Part shown: positions 32,110 to 40,763 of the stretch, one piece after another
Layout: each line of letters starts with the position of its first letter
Numbering within the stretch: the first letter of the stretch is position 1
Source of the DNA: JAEUIT01 sp044220875
GTDB taxonomy: Bacteria > Planctomycetota > Phycisphaerae > Phycisphaerales > SM1A02
Assembly: GCA_044220875.1 (NCBI GenBank)
Contig: JBGAQH010000003.1
Coordinates: 1-64,000 of the forward strand
DNA: 64,000 bases
Direction: 5' to 3'
Translations under genes and position numbers: made by a program
Notes under the pieces: generated by a model
Databases searched by the model: none
The model's input: only the letters and a program-made list of their open reading frames with translations
Told to the model about the DNA's origin: nothing

Positions 32110-33762
32110 TCAGGGCACGCGCGTGATTCGTGCGTCGCGCATCGTCGCGCTGCCGCGGAGGGCGTGCAGGCGAAGGGAGCACTGCACCGCCCGCCAGTCC
32201 TCCGCGACCTCGATCCGCACCTCGACGTCCGACCATTCGGCGGTGCCGACCCGCTCGGGGCTTGGCTCGCCGGCGGAGGAGAGAAGGGCCGCGCCGATGC
32301 CCGGTTCCTCGGTCGACGCGACGATCTCGTCGGTGCGCAGGGCGGCGCGCAGGAGATAGCGGCCGCGCGAGAGCGGCAGCGTGGCCTGCCAGGAGCTCTC
32401 GGCCGTTTCGGCGCCGCCGCAGGTGATTCGGTACTCGCAGCGCTCGCCGATCCGCTCGATCGCCTCGAGTCGCATGGCGTCGCTCTCGCGGAGTGCGCTC
32501 CACGCGAGCACCGGCCGCGGCGCATCGCCCTCGAACGCGAGCGCGGGCTCCCGCCCCTCGTGGAGGTGATGCTCAAGAAACGCGGCGCGAAGGGCGATGC
32601 GGCGCTTGAGGTCCGCGACGCTCGCCGCGTGGCGGGCGACGGCGTCGGCGCCCCCATCGACGCGCACGTCGGCGAGGACGGGGGCGAGGCGCCGGGTCGC
32701 CCGGTCGATCGTCGCGTCCATCCTGGCGACGTCGAAGACCCGTGGGGCCAGCTCGCGGACACGCTCGCGATAGCGGGCGAACCAGCGGTCGGATCGAAGC
32801 ACCGCCGAGGAGAGCATCGGGGCAGCGTCCCCGTAGAGACGCGCCGCGGGATCGCCGAGGATCTGGTCCATGCCGTGGGGGAGGAGGAGGGCCCTGTGGC
32901 GCGTGGGGTCGACGTAGACGCGGTAGTTGTTGGCGCTGTCGGTGTACCCGTCCCAGTGGCCGATGAGCCGCTCGACCGCCATGAACGTCACGAGCGATTC
33001 CATGTCGACCAGGGCCTCGAGGCGCTCGATGCAGCGCGGGAAGTCCCCGTCGCGGCGGGCCTCGACGATCGCCCGCAGGTCGTCGCGGTCGGGCTCGCCC
33101 TCGCCCGATTCGCGGTGGAGTTCGGCGTCGAGATCCTGCATCAGGCCGCCGTCGTAGAGGTTGCCGCTCGCGTCGGCACCGTGGCGGCGCAGGAATGCCG
33201 GACCGAAGCTCTCCTTCAGGACATAGAGTCCGCAGTCGCGGCCGTTGAGCCAGACGCGGGCGTGGGTCACGCGCGTCGCGGGAATGCCCGCGGCGCGGAA
33301 GGCCTCGCTTCCTAACAGTTCGTTCAGAAGAGTCTCGTCCTGCACCGAGTTGTTGAGGTGAAACCTGGCCAGGCCGCGGAAGCTCGCGTCACGGTCGTAG
33401 CGACGGACGTCGACGGTGAGGGCCGGCCGGTCGTCAATGTCGCGGAAGCTTCCGGCGCTTCCCTTCAGCCGGATGCCGACGGCGGACGCCTTCCCGTCAG
33501 CCTCCATCGTCGCCCGCACGTAGCCCCGCGGCTCGGCGCGGAGCCGCGTGACCTCGGCCTCGCCGACGGTGAACCGGAACGTCGGGATCTCGCCGGCGAA
33601 GAGCGCATCCGAGGGATCTTCCTCATGCGCCGCGGCATGCACGGGAGGTTGGCCCGTCTCGTGGGCCGCGAGCGGCTGCCCGATGATGAGGACGGCGATC
33701 AGGCCGAGGATCGGGGTGAAGGCCTGGACGACGAACGCGAGCGGCGGGGGGAGCGTGCGCAC
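32110..33762 (-). CDS. CotH kinase-like secreted/membrane-anchored protein
   Basis: 550 residues from a GTG at 33762 placed just before a hydrophobic signal or anchor (LAFVVQAFTPILGLIAVLI). The CotH pattern follows: FTVGEAEVTRLRAEP, IRLKGSAGSFRDI, ALTVDVRRYDRDASFRGL, HLNNSVQDETLLNELLGSEAFR, YVLKESFG, FLRRH and GHWDGYTDSANNYRVYVDP. CotH proteins are atypical kinases of bacteria and fungi that phosphorylate spore-coat or secreted proteins; many planctomycetes encode several of unknown target. The C-terminal 170 residues form an extra beta-rich domain resembling carbohydrate-binding modules (ISWQATLPLSRGRYLLRA-like). Start uncertain by up to 31 residues. Confidence 0.75.
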   Translation of the reverse strand: MRTLPPPLAFVVQAFTPILGLIAVLIIGQPLAAHETGQPPVHAAAHEEDPSDALFAGEIPTFRFTVGEAEVTRLRAEPRGYVRATMEADGKASAVGIRLKGSAGSFRDIDDRPALTVDVRRYDRDASFRGLARFHLNNSVQDETLLNELLGSEAFRAAGIPATRVTHARVWLNGRDCGLYVLKESFGPAFLRRHGADASGNLYDGGLMQDLDAELHRESGEGEPDRDDLRAIVEARRDGDFPRCIERLEALVDMESLVTFMAVERLIGHWDGYTDSANNYRVYVDPTRHRALLLPHGMDQILGDPAARLYGDAAPMLSSAVLRSDRWFARYRERVRELAPRVFDVARMDATIDRATRRLAPVLADVRVDGGADAVARHAASVADLKRRIALRAAFLEHHLHEGREPALAFEGDAPRPVLAWSALRESDAMRLEAIERIGERCEYRITCGGAETAESSWQATLPLSRGRYLLRAALRTDEIVASTEEPGIGAALLSSAGEPSPERVGTAEWSDVEVRIEVAEDWRAVQCSLRLHALRGSATMRDARITRVP

Positions 33763-33854
33763 GGGCCCATTATCGCCGGCCCGCCCGATCGCGGATTTCG
33801 CCGAAGGGGCGCCCGTGCCGCATCGCCGGGCGGCTACTCTCCGAATCCCCCGCA

Positions 33855-34559
33855 ATGCTCGACCTCTCGGTCATCATCCCCGCCTGGAACGAGGAGCGCG
33901 AGCTCCCGGCGACGCTCGGGCAGATTCGCGACATCCTCGCCGAGATCGGCCGGAGCTCGGAGATCATCGTCGTCGACGACTCCTCGACCGACCGGACCGC
34001 CGAGATCGCCCGCTCGTTCGGGGCGCGCGTCGAAAGGGTCGAGAAGCGGCAGATCGCCGCGGTGCGGAACGCCGGCGCCGCCGTGGCCGCGGGGCAGTAC
34101 CTCGTGTTCGTCGACGCCGACACGCGCGTCCCCTACGCGACGCTCGCCGCGGCCCTTCGCGAACTCGACGCCGGCGCGGTCGGCGGCGGAGCGGGGGTGC
34201 GGATGGACGGCCGGGCGCCGCTCCTTCTCCTCCCCTCGCTCATGCTCTTCATGCTGGTCTGGCGATGCCTCGGCCACGCCGCCGGCTGCTTCGTGTGGTG
34301 CCGGCGCGACGCCTTCGCACGGGTCGGCGGGTTCGACGAGCGCTACTTCGCCAGCGAGGAGATCTGGATCAGCAAGGCCCTCAAGTCCGAGGGGCGATTC
34401 GTCATCGTCGAACCGCCGGTCGACACCAGCGGCAGGAAGATGCGGATGGGCCGTCCGCTCGCCCTGCTCCTCTACGCGGCGAGGCTCATCGCCGGCGGGC
34501 CGCGGGCGTGGCAGCGGCGCGAGGGGCTCGAGCTCTGGTACGACGGACGGCGGGAGTGA
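33855..34559 (+). CDS. Family 2 glycosyltransferase
   Basis: 234 residues from ATG at 33855. GT-A fold: LSVIIPAWNEERELPATL, IIVVDDSSTDRTAEIA, AVRNAGAAVAAGQYLVFVDADTRVP (the DxD-like motif) and a later WRCLGHAAGCFVWCRRDAFARVGGFDE. A hydrophobic stretch (LLLLPSLMLFMLVW, 120-133) may touch the membrane. Acceptor and sugar donor cannot be told. It diverges from the CotH-like gene and converges on the HD-GYP gene; the TGA stop is six bases from the start of the dispersed 11-mer. Confidence 0.85.
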   Translation: MLDLSVIIPAWNEERELPATLGQIRDILAEIGRSSEIIVVDDSSTDRTAEIARSFGARVERVEKRQIAAVRNAGAAVAAGQYLVFVDADTRVPYATLAAALRELDAGAVGGGAGVRMDGRAPLLLLPSLMLFMLVWRCLGHAAGCFVWCRRDAFARVGGFDERYFASEEIWISKALKSEGRFVIVEPPVDTSGRKMRMGRPLALLLYAARLIAGGPRAWQRREGLELWYDGRRE

Positions 34560-34560
34560 G

Positions 34561-34571
34561 CGAAGCGTTAG
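34561..34571 (+). repeat. Dispersed 11-mer CGAAGCGTTAG, copy d (between convergent stops)
   Basis: Exact copy filling the 8-bp gap between the glycosyltransferase and HD-GYP genes. The TAA stop of the HD-GYP gene (minus strand, 34568-34570) lies within it. Confidence 0.75.
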
Positions 34572-36010
34572 GCGGCGCGGCGGGCGGACGTCGCCTCGCG
34601 GGCCTGCCGTTCGAGCAGCCGGTCGTATTCGTCGAGGCCGACCCGGTCGAAGGCCCGCGCGACGTGCGGATCGAACTGGCTTCCGGCGCCGCGCTGGATC
34701 TCGGCCAGCACGCGCTCGCGCGGCAGGGCGGAGCGGTAGGAGCGGTTGGAGCTCATGGCGTCAAAGGCGTCGGCGATGCCGATGATGCGGGCCATGAGCG
34801 GAATCGCCTCGCCGGCGAGCCTGTGCGGATAGCCGCGCCCGTCCCAGCGCTCGTGGTGATGGAGCACGCCGGGCAGGAGATCCTCGAAGCCGACGATGCC
34901 GTCGAGGATGCGATGGCCGATCTCGGGATGCTGGCGGATCGCCGCGAACTCGCGCTCGGTCGGCGTGCCGGGCTTGCGGAGGATCTCCTCGGGGACGCCG
35001 ATCTTGCCGACGTCGTGCACGAGTCCCGCGAGCCGGACGCGCTCGACCTCGGCGTCGGCCATTCCCAGCTCCCGGGCGATCGCCTCGGCGACGACGGCGA
35101 CGCGCTGCGAATGGCCGCAGGTGTAGCGGTCCTTCGCGTCGATCGCGGCGACGAGGGCCTCGAGCGTTGACCGCATCATGGCCTGCTGCTCGTCGAAGCG
35201 GGCGATGTTCTCGTGGAAGGTGCCCAGGAAGTCGGCGGTCGCGTCGAGGAACTGGATCTCGGGTCCGGCCACGGTGGCATCCGGGCCGGTCTTCCCGCCC
35301 GCCAGCATCATGCCGATCACCGAGTCGTCGTGGGTCACGGGCTCGCAGACCACGTCGCCGTGGGCGAGGGCCGCGAGCGGATCGCGGGCCGGCTCGAGCA
35401 CCTTGGTCCAGCTGTCGCCGCGCATGGCCGCGACGCGCTCGCCGCTGAGGGCCTCGAGGCGGGCAAGGTCGCCGGGAAAGGCGCCGGCCATGATGAGCCT
35501 GGCCCGAAGCGTCGGGGCCACGTGGGCCGCCGCGCCGAATTGCACCGCGACCCATCGGAAGGGAAGCGTGCGCTGGATGTCGCCGCAGAGGGAGCGGACC
35601 ATCGCCTCGGGCTTCTCGGAGGAGGCGAGGAGACGCAGGGCCCGGAAGAGCCCATAGGTCTCCTCGTAGGCCTCGGCGAGCTTGTCGCAGAAGTCGTTGA
35701 TGGTCCGCTCGTCGCTGGTCCGTCGGAGGAGGTCCTCGACGCTCCAGCCGAGGATCTCCGCGATGCGGACGCCCTCGGCCTCGGCGAGGTCGGCGTCGGC
35801 GACGATGGCCTCGTCGCCGATCCGCACCGCAAAGCGGTGGGTGCCGTCGGCACGGCGGGCGTGGGTGAGTCCGGGGTGAAGATCCGGCGCCGGGCAGCTG
35901 CGGAAGCGCAGGCCGATGGTCGCGCCGCGCGAGCGGATCGTCTCCAGCGCGCCGTTGGGCGACTCCGCGGCCGGCGCGGGGACGAGCGAGAGGTGCGGTG
36001 CGTCGCTCAT
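34568..36010 (-). CDS. HD-GYP domain protein with GAF-like N-terminal region (probable c-di-GMP phosphodiesterase)
   Basis: 480 residues from ATG at 36010. Residues 1-100 are a short sensor-like region; 100-290 look GAF-like (LFRALRLLASSEKPEAM to FLDATADFLGTFHENIARF). The C-terminal HD-GYP domain has all key elements: TCGHSQRVA, VHDVGKIGVPEEIL, RQHPEIGHRIL, HHHERWDGRGYP and DAFDAMSSNRSYR. HD-GYP enzymes hydrolyse cyclic di-GMP to GMP or pGpG using a bi- or trinuclear metal site, so this one should be active. Its start overlaps the stop of the receiver-domain gene, so input probably comes from that partner. Confidence 0.9.
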   Translation of the reverse strand: MSDAPHLSLVPAPAAESPNGALETIRSRGATIGLRFRSCPAPDLHPGLTHARRADGTHRFAVRIGDEAIVADADLAEAEGVRIAEILGWSVEDLLRRTSDERTINDFCDKLAEAYEETYGLFRALRLLASSEKPEAMVRSLCGDIQRTLPFRWVAVQFGAAAHVAPTLRARLIMAGAFPGDLARLEALSGERVAAMRGDSWTKVLEPARDPLAALAHGDVVCEPVTHDDSVIGMMLAGGKTGPDATVAGPEIQFLDATADFLGTFHENIARFDEQQAMMRSTLEALVAAIDAKDRYTCGHSQRVAVVAEAIARELGMADAEVERVRLAGLVHDVGKIGVPEEILRKPGTPTEREFAAIRQHPEIGHRILDGIVGFEDLLPGVLHHHERWDGRGYPHRLAGEAIPLMARIIGIADAFDAMSSNRSYRSALPRERVLAEIQRGAGSQFDPHVARAFDRVGLDEYDRLLERQAREATSARRAA

Positions 36011-36396
36011 GCCGCGGCTCCGCGGGAGGGCTCGAGTCGGTCGCGGTACTCCTGGATGATTGCGAACACTTCGCGCATGCTGAACGGCTTCATGAGGAGG
36101 TGCTGGACGTTGGTGTCGCCGACCTCGCCGCAGGCGATGCGGCAACCGCGCGACGACATGAGGATCACGGGGGTCTCGGCGAGGTTCTCGTCCGCGCGGA
36201 GCTCGCGGGCCATCGAGAGCCCGTCGAGGCGGGGCATCTGGTGGTCGCTGATGACCAGGTCGGGCCGCTCGCGGCGGGCGATCACAAGGGCCTCCTCGCC
36301 GTTCTCCGCACCCGTGGCGAGGTAGCCTGCCTGCCGGAGCTTCACGACCAGCATGAGCCGGATCGCCGGCTCGTCCTCGGCGACGAGCACGCGCAT
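36007..36396 (-). CDS. Stand-alone response regulator (receiver domain)
   Basis: 129 residues from ATG at 36396; a TTG at 36471 would add 25. Receiver fold with acidic pocket VLVAEDEPAIRLML, phosphoacceptor Asp in LVISDHQMPRLDGL, Thr/Ser switch PVILMSSRG and Lys in LMKPFSMREVF. No output domain. It is coupled by a four-base overlap to the HD-GYP gene, so the pair probably acts like a split RpfG-type regulator. No histidine kinase is in the window. Confidence 0.88.
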   Translation of the reverse strand: MRVLVAEDEPAIRLMLVVKLRQAGYLATGAENGEEALVIARRERPDLVISDHQMPRLDGLSMARELRADENLAETPVILMSSRGCRIACGEVGDTNVQHLLMKPFSMREVFAIIQEYRDRLEPSRGAAA

Positions 36397-36695
36397 GCCC
36401 GCACGGGCGTTGGTTGGGTCCTGTCGTTCCACCGGAAATGCCTCCGTGCCCGAACTATCGGCAGGCGCCAACGGGGCATCCAGCCCGAGGGCGGGGATGT
36501 CGCGATCGCGACGCGCAGCGATGCCCGATCGGGCGCGACGGCCCGGCGAACGCCTCCCGTCCGATAGCGCCGCCCCGTGGCCCGGCAGCGGGGCCCGGAT
36601 TTCCCTTCCGCGGCGGCAAGGCGCCGCCCCGGGTGACCGATGGAATGCGAACGCGGCGGCCCGGCCGTCGCGAGCCCGTTCCCACCGGAGGTCGC
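36397..36695. promoter_or_regulatory. Divergent intergenic region between receiver and pseudopilin genes
   Basis: About 300 bp with no gene that I can support. Very GC-rich and without obvious promoter hexamers. The GGAGGT ribosome binding site of the pseudopilin lies at its right end. Confidence 0.3.
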
Positions 36696-37184
36696 ATGTC
36701 GTCGTCGTCGAAGCGCCCGCGGCCCGTCCGCGGGTTCAGTCTCATCGAGGTCGCGATCGTCATCGTCGTCATCGGCGTGCTCGCCGCGATCGCGGTGCCG
36801 CGCCTCAGCCGCGGGGCGACCAGCGCCGGCGAGAGCGCGCTCGCGGACAGCCTCAACGCCCTGCGCGGCGCCGTCGAGGACTTCGCGGCCGAGCATGGCG
36901 GGGCGTTCCCTCCGCTCGAGCGCTTCGGGGAAGCCCTCACCATGCACTCGAACGCCGCGGGCACCGCCTTCGGCGAGCGCGACATCGCGTCCGGAGTCAT
37001 CTTCGGCCCCTACCTGCGCGAGCTTCCGCCGCTGCCGATCGGCGTCCGACGCGGCGGAACCGGCGCGGTCGCCGCCCCCGGCGGCGACGGCGGCTGGATC
37101 TACGACGCGTCCACGGGCACGGTCCGCCCCAACTGCGACGACGGCGAGATCGACGCGAACGGCCGGCGATACCGCGACTACTGA
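36696..37184 (+). CDS. Type II secretion/type IV pilus pseudopilin
   Basis: 162 residues from ATG at 36696 with GGAGGT six bases upstream. A short positive leader is followed by the prepilin peptidase site RGFSLIEVAIVIVVIGVLAAIAVPRL: cleavage after Gly13, N-methyl Phe, Glu at +5 and a 20-residue hydrophobic spine. The globular part contains DDGEIDANGRRYRDY at the end, similar to the calcium-binding loop of GspG-like major pseudopilins. Planctomycetes carry many such DUF1559/GspG-type proteins. A solitary gene; the assembly machinery is elsewhere. Confidence 0.85.
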   Translation: MSSSSKRPRPVRGFSLIEVAIVIVVIGVLAAIAVPRLSRGATSAGESALADSLNALRGAVEDFAAEHGGAFPPLERFGEALTMHSNAAGTAFGERDIASGVIFGPYLRELPPLPIGVRRGGTGAVAAPGGDGGWIYDASTGTVRPNCDDGEIDANGRRYRDY

Positions 37185-37203
37185 GCGCCCTCGGCGGGAT
37201 GAA

Positions 37204-37214
37204 CGAAGCGTTAG
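37204..37214 (+). repeat. Dispersed 11-mer CGAAGCGTTAG, copy e (at stop codon)
   Basis: Exact copy; its CTAACGCTTCG on the minus strand contains the TAA stop (37211-37213) of the ECF sigma factor. Preceded by ATGAA. Confidence 0.75.
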
Positions 37215-37777
37215 GCGTGCCGCGGCGCGGTGACGATCGCGAGCGCCTTCCGCAGCCGCTCGATCGCCCGCGTGGTGGCCTTGCGGACCGCCTCCGGCGT
37301 CGTGCCCAGCCGCCCGGCGGCCTCGTCGTAGGTGACGCCCTCCGCCGACCAGCCGATGAGCTCGCGGTCGCGCTCGGGGAGGAGCGCCATCGCCTTGGTG
37401 ACCGCGGCGATCTCCTCGCGGCGCTGGGCGAAGGTGCGCGGGCCCAGTCCGGGGGCGTGGGGGGCGGAGCCGGTGCTCTGGGTGAGCCGCAGGACCGGCG
37501 CGCCGCGCCGCTTCAGCGCGAACCAGTGGTCGCGGCGGGCGTTGAGGTGCCGCCGCGCGATCTGCAGCAGCCATCCGCGAAATGCGTCCTCGCCCTGCCA
37601 GATCAGCGAGGGAAGCGAGCGCAGCGCCTCCTGCTGGATGCCGGCGACGAGGTCGTCGATCGACTCGAAGCGGAGGAGCGCGACGCCCGCGTCGCGCCGG
37701 GCGACCTCGCCGAAGAGCGGGGCCGCCTCGACGATGCGGGCCTCGAGCGACCCGGGGGGCGTGGGGTCGGAGGTCAT
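37211..37777 (-). CDS. ECF-type sigma factor
   Basis: 188 residues from ATG at 37777. Region 2 spans about residues 40-95 (DDLVAGIQQEALRSLPSL, WQGEDAFRGWLLQIARRHLNARRDHW). Region 4 spans 125-180 with AMALLPERDRELIGWSAEG and a helix-turn-helix VTYDEAAGRLGTTPEAVRKATTRAIERLRKAL. Start overlaps the stop of the kinase gene by four bases. ECF sigma factors paired with Ser/Thr kinases, instead of anti-sigma factors, are characteristic of planctomycetes; phosphorylation is thought to control promoter recognition. The recognised promoter is unknown. Confidence 0.88.
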   Translation of the reverse strand: MTSDPTPPGSLEARIVEAAPLFGEVARRDAGVALLRFESIDDLVAGIQQEALRSLPSLIWQGEDAFRGWLLQIARRHLNARRDHWFALKRRGAPVLRLTQSTGSAPHAPGLGPRTFAQRREEIAAVTKAMALLPERDRELIGWSAEGVTYDEAAGRLGTTPEAVRKATTRAIERLRKALAIVTAPRHA

Positions 37778-40647
37778 GGTGCGGGAGCCTTGCGACGGCG
37801 GACGACGAGTCGGATGCCGACGGTATCGGATGGCGAGGTCGCCGGCCTTCCGTTTCCGGCGTAGGAGCGAAACGCATCGGGGTCGCCGAAGGCCCAGGCG
37901 CCGCCCGCGTGCCGCCGGTGCCCGACGTCCTCGCGCCACCAGTCGTCGACATATTCGCTGACGCTTCCCATGAGGTCATGCACGCCAAGGGTCGACTCGT
38001 CGCGCGGCATGCGCATCACGGGCAGCGGGGTGGCCCGCTCGGTCGCGAAGACCGAGGCGATCCACTTCGGCCGCCAGGCCGAGCCGGTGATGAACGTGGC
38101 GCTCGCGGTGCGGGCGCAGGCCTGCATCCACTCGGTAAAGGTGGGGAGCTCATAGGTCCACGGCTCGCCGCGCGACTGGCCGCGACGGGTGAGCCACGCT
38201 GCGTAGGCGCTGGCGTCGTTCCACGAGATCCCCAGCGCCGGCCACTCGTCCGTCCAGTCGGGGGGAAGCGCGAATCCGCCGTCGGGGCGGCGCGGACAGT
38301 GGACGCCCTCGACGAGACTGCGCGGCACGATGACGGTCGAGCCCGACGCATTGATCGCCGCGAGCGAGGCCGGGTCGTTCACGAACTCGAGATACTCGCC
38401 GATCGTGACCTCCCGCTCCATCATCCAGCAGTCGATGGTCTGCGATCCGCCGATGAAGATCGGCAGGAAACCGGCCGGCGCCTCGTCAAGGCGAGGGAGC
38501 ATGAGGCGCATGGACTGGAGATCCCTCCGGTCGCTGCGCACCGACATCCGGACCGTCTGGCGACCCGGCGCGTCGATCGCCAGGACATAGTCGCCGACCG
38601 CGGTCTCGACCGACGGGCCCGAGACGCGGGCCGCGGCGATGCGCGGCATCGGCCGCGTCGTGAGACGGCAGGGGAGCGGACGGTCGCGCTCTCCGAGCGT
38701 GACGGCCTCGGTGCCGCGGTCGGTGACCCGCTCGACCGAGCCGGCGGCGGCAAGTGTCGCCCGAGCGCCGGGCTCGCGACCGATGTCGGCGACTCGGCGC
38801 CCGTCAACGCTGACGAGGCAGTCGTGGGCGCGAAGCGCGTCGCCGTCACCCAGCACCTCGATCGCCCATCCGCCCGCGGGAAGGGACGTCGGCGTGCGGA
38901 ACGGGGCGGGCACGAGCCTTGGCTCGCCGTCGGGCGCGACCTCGCGCTCCTCGACCATTCGATAGAGATAGGCGGCGGCATCCGGCGGATCGACCACGAT
39001 CTCGAGCCGCGATCCGCGCTCGAGCTCCGCCGAGACGCTGCCGTCGGGATCGCTCTCCCGCACCAGACGGCGGAGCGTGCCGGCTGCGGCGTCATCGCGT
39101 CGCCGTCGGGCATCCTCGAATTGGGCGACGTGCAGGAAGCGGCGCACCCGCGTCACCTCGGCAGGCGACGCTCCGAGGCGCTCGGCGGCGGCGAGGAGCT
39201 CGAGCGCCCGGTCGACGTGGGCCTCGCGCTCGCGCCGGCGAAGGAGGACCTCCGCGTCGAGCGAGTCGAGCTCGCGATCCTCCTCGTCGCTCAGGAATCG
39301 CTCGAGCCTCCGCGGCGCGACGACCGCATAGCGCGACTCGACGTCGAACGCCGCGTCGATGGCCTCGTGGAGGCGGTCGATGTGGACCGACGCCTCGCGC
39401 AGGGCCTCCTCGGCGTTCCGCTCCCGCTCGCGAATGAGCGTGGTGCGCTGGATGATGAGGAGGGCGCTGGCCGCGACGACGGCGAGACCCACCGTCGCGA
39501 TGAGCGCCCGTCGGCGCCGGGCGCGGCGGAAGAGGGCCCGAAGGACGCCGTCGGGGCGGGCCGCGATCGGACGGAAGGCGAGCAGGGCATCGAGGTCCTC
39601 GCGCAGCGCCGCCGCGGTCGGATAGCGGCGCATCGAGTCCTTTTCCATCGCCTTCATCGTGACCGTCTCGAGGTCGGCGGAGATCCGGGGCGCGATCGAG
39701 CGCAGGCGGGGCGGATCCTCGTTCAGGATCGCATGGAGAAGCCGCTCGAGCGTCGGGGCGTCGAAGGGCGGACGGCCCGCGAGGCACTCCCACAGCAGGA
39801 CGCCGACCCCATAGACGTCGCTGATCGGATCGTCGGGCAGCGCCCCCGCACGGCGCACGCCGATGCGCTCCGGCGCCATCGCATAGGGCGAACCGATGAA
39901 GCCGTCGGTGAGGGTGACGGCCCGATTGCCGGCCCGTCCCGGCTCGCGGGCGATGCCGAAGTCGACAAGCATCGCCCGATCGTCCGCAGCGGCGATGAGC
40001 ACGTTCGACGGCTTGACGTCGCGATGGACGATGCCGTGGTCGTGGGCGCATTGGAGCGCGTCGGCGACGTCGCGGGCCCAGCGCACGATGCGCTGCGGCG
40101 CGATCGGCGCGCCGCCGGCGCGGGCCTGGGCCATGAGCTCGTCGAGCGGGTGCCCGTCGACCAGTTCCATCGCGATGAAGCGCACGCCCTCGGAAGCGCC
40201 GATCGAGAGGAGCGAGACGATGTTGGGATGGCGCAGTCGGGCGATCGCTCGGGCTTCGCGCTCGAAGCGGGCCTGGGCGGCGGCGGCGCCGGCGACCTCG
40301 GGGCGCAGCAGCTTGATGGCGACCTGTCGCTCGAGCGCAACGTCGGTGGCGCGGTAGACGATCCCCATCCCTCCCTCGCCGAGCAGGGAGTCGATGCGGA
40401 ACCCGGCGAGCATCCTGCCGATCCAGGGATCCTCGCCGGCCGGAAACGCACCGCGGGCGCCGCGAATCGCCTCCAGCCGAGCGACGAAGGTGGTGTCGCT
40501 CACGCCATGCCGGGCAAGAAACTCCGCGGCCGGCTCGTCGCGCCCCTCGCTCACCGCATCGAGATAGGCGTCAAAGAGCGACTCCCGCAGCTCCTCCGCG
40601 GCACGGAGGGCATCCCGATCGGATTCGTCGCCGGCCGCTCCACCCAT
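37774..40647 (-). CDS. Ser/Thr protein kinase with C-terminal SUMF1/FGE-like domain
   Basis: 957 residues from ATG at 40647 (an ATG at 40689 would fall inside a palindrome). PknB-type kinase domain at about 80-345: GEGGMGIVYRATD, VAIKLLRP, HRDVKPSNVL, VDFGIA, APERIG, SDVYGVGVLLWECLAG. One membrane helix near 395-415 (ALIATVGLAVVAASALLII), then a coiled-coil/PEGA-like region. The C-terminal 220 residues are SUMF1-like: WMMEREVTIGEYLEFV, LGISWNDASAYAAWL, YELPTFTEWMQACA, DLMGSVSEYVDDWW and VGIRLVVRR. SUMF1 folds on kinases are usually ligand-binding rather than formylglycine-generating. The ECF sigma factor follows with coupled translation, suggesting a one-operon sensor-to-sigma relay. Confidence 0.88.
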   Translation of the reverse strand: MGGAAGDESDRDALRAAEELRESLFDAYLDAVSEGRDEPAAEFLARHGVSDTTFVARLEAIRGARGAFPAGEDPWIGRMLAGFRIDSLLGEGGMGIVYRATDVALERQVAIKLLRPEVAGAAAAQARFEREARAIARLRHPNIVSLLSIGASEGVRFIAMELVDGHPLDELMAQARAGGAPIAPQRIVRWARDVADALQCAHDHGIVHRDVKPSNVLIAAADDRAMLVDFGIAREPGRAGNRAVTLTDGFIGSPYAMAPERIGVRRAGALPDDPISDVYGVGVLLWECLAGRPPFDAPTLERLLHAILNEDPPRLRSIAPRISADLETVTMKAMEKDSMRRYPTAAALREDLDALLAFRPIAARPDGVLRALFRRARRRRALIATVGLAVVAASALLIIQRTTLIRERERNAEEALREASVHIDRLHEAIDAAFDVESRYAVVAPRRLERFLSDEEDRELDSLDAEVLLRRREREAHVDRALELLAAAERLGASPAEVTRVRRFLHVAQFEDARRRRDDAAAGTLRRLVRESDPDGSVSAELERGSRLEIVVDPPDAAAYLYRMVEEREVAPDGEPRLVPAPFRTPTSLPAGGWAIEVLGDGDALRAHDCLVSVDGRRVADIGREPGARATLAAAGSVERVTDRGTEAVTLGERDRPLPCRLTTRPMPRIAAARVSGPSVETAVGDYVLAIDAPGRQTVRMSVRSDRRDLQSMRLMLPRLDEAPAGFLPIFIGGSQTIDCWMMEREVTIGEYLEFVNDPASLAAINASGSTVIVPRSLVEGVHCPRRPDGGFALPPDWTDEWPALGISWNDASAYAAWLTRRGQSRGEPWTYELPTFTEWMQACARTASATFITGSAWRPKWIASVFATERATPLPVMRMPRDESTLGVHDLMGSVSEYVDDWWREDVGHRRHAGGAWAFGDPDAFRSYAGNGRPATSPSDTVGIRLVVRRRKAPAP

Positions 40648-40688
40648 GCCACCGTTGTAACACGGGGGGAGGCTCCCGGCGGAGTTCA

Positions 40689-40730
40689 TTCACCACAGAG
40701 GGCACAGAGCTCTGTGTCCTCTGTGGTGAA
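40689..40730. terminator. ACAGAG-type palindrome, possible terminator of glyS
   Basis: Arms TTCACCACAGAGGGCACAGAG (40689-40709) and its complement (40710-40730) pair over 21 bp with one G-U/G-T mismatch and no loop bases. It lies between the glyS stop and the kinase start, both on the minus strand. It is a compact member of the ACAGAG repeat family. Confidence 0.6.
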
Positions 40731-40763
40731 TCTCCGACGTCACCAGCCTCTCCGGCCTCCCCC

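Noticed and set aside
34561..37214. GCGTTAGGC as an integron attC core site (GTTRRRY)
   Set aside because: No paired inverse core site with imperfect palindrome of 55-140 bp is found around the copies, and several lie within coding sequence.
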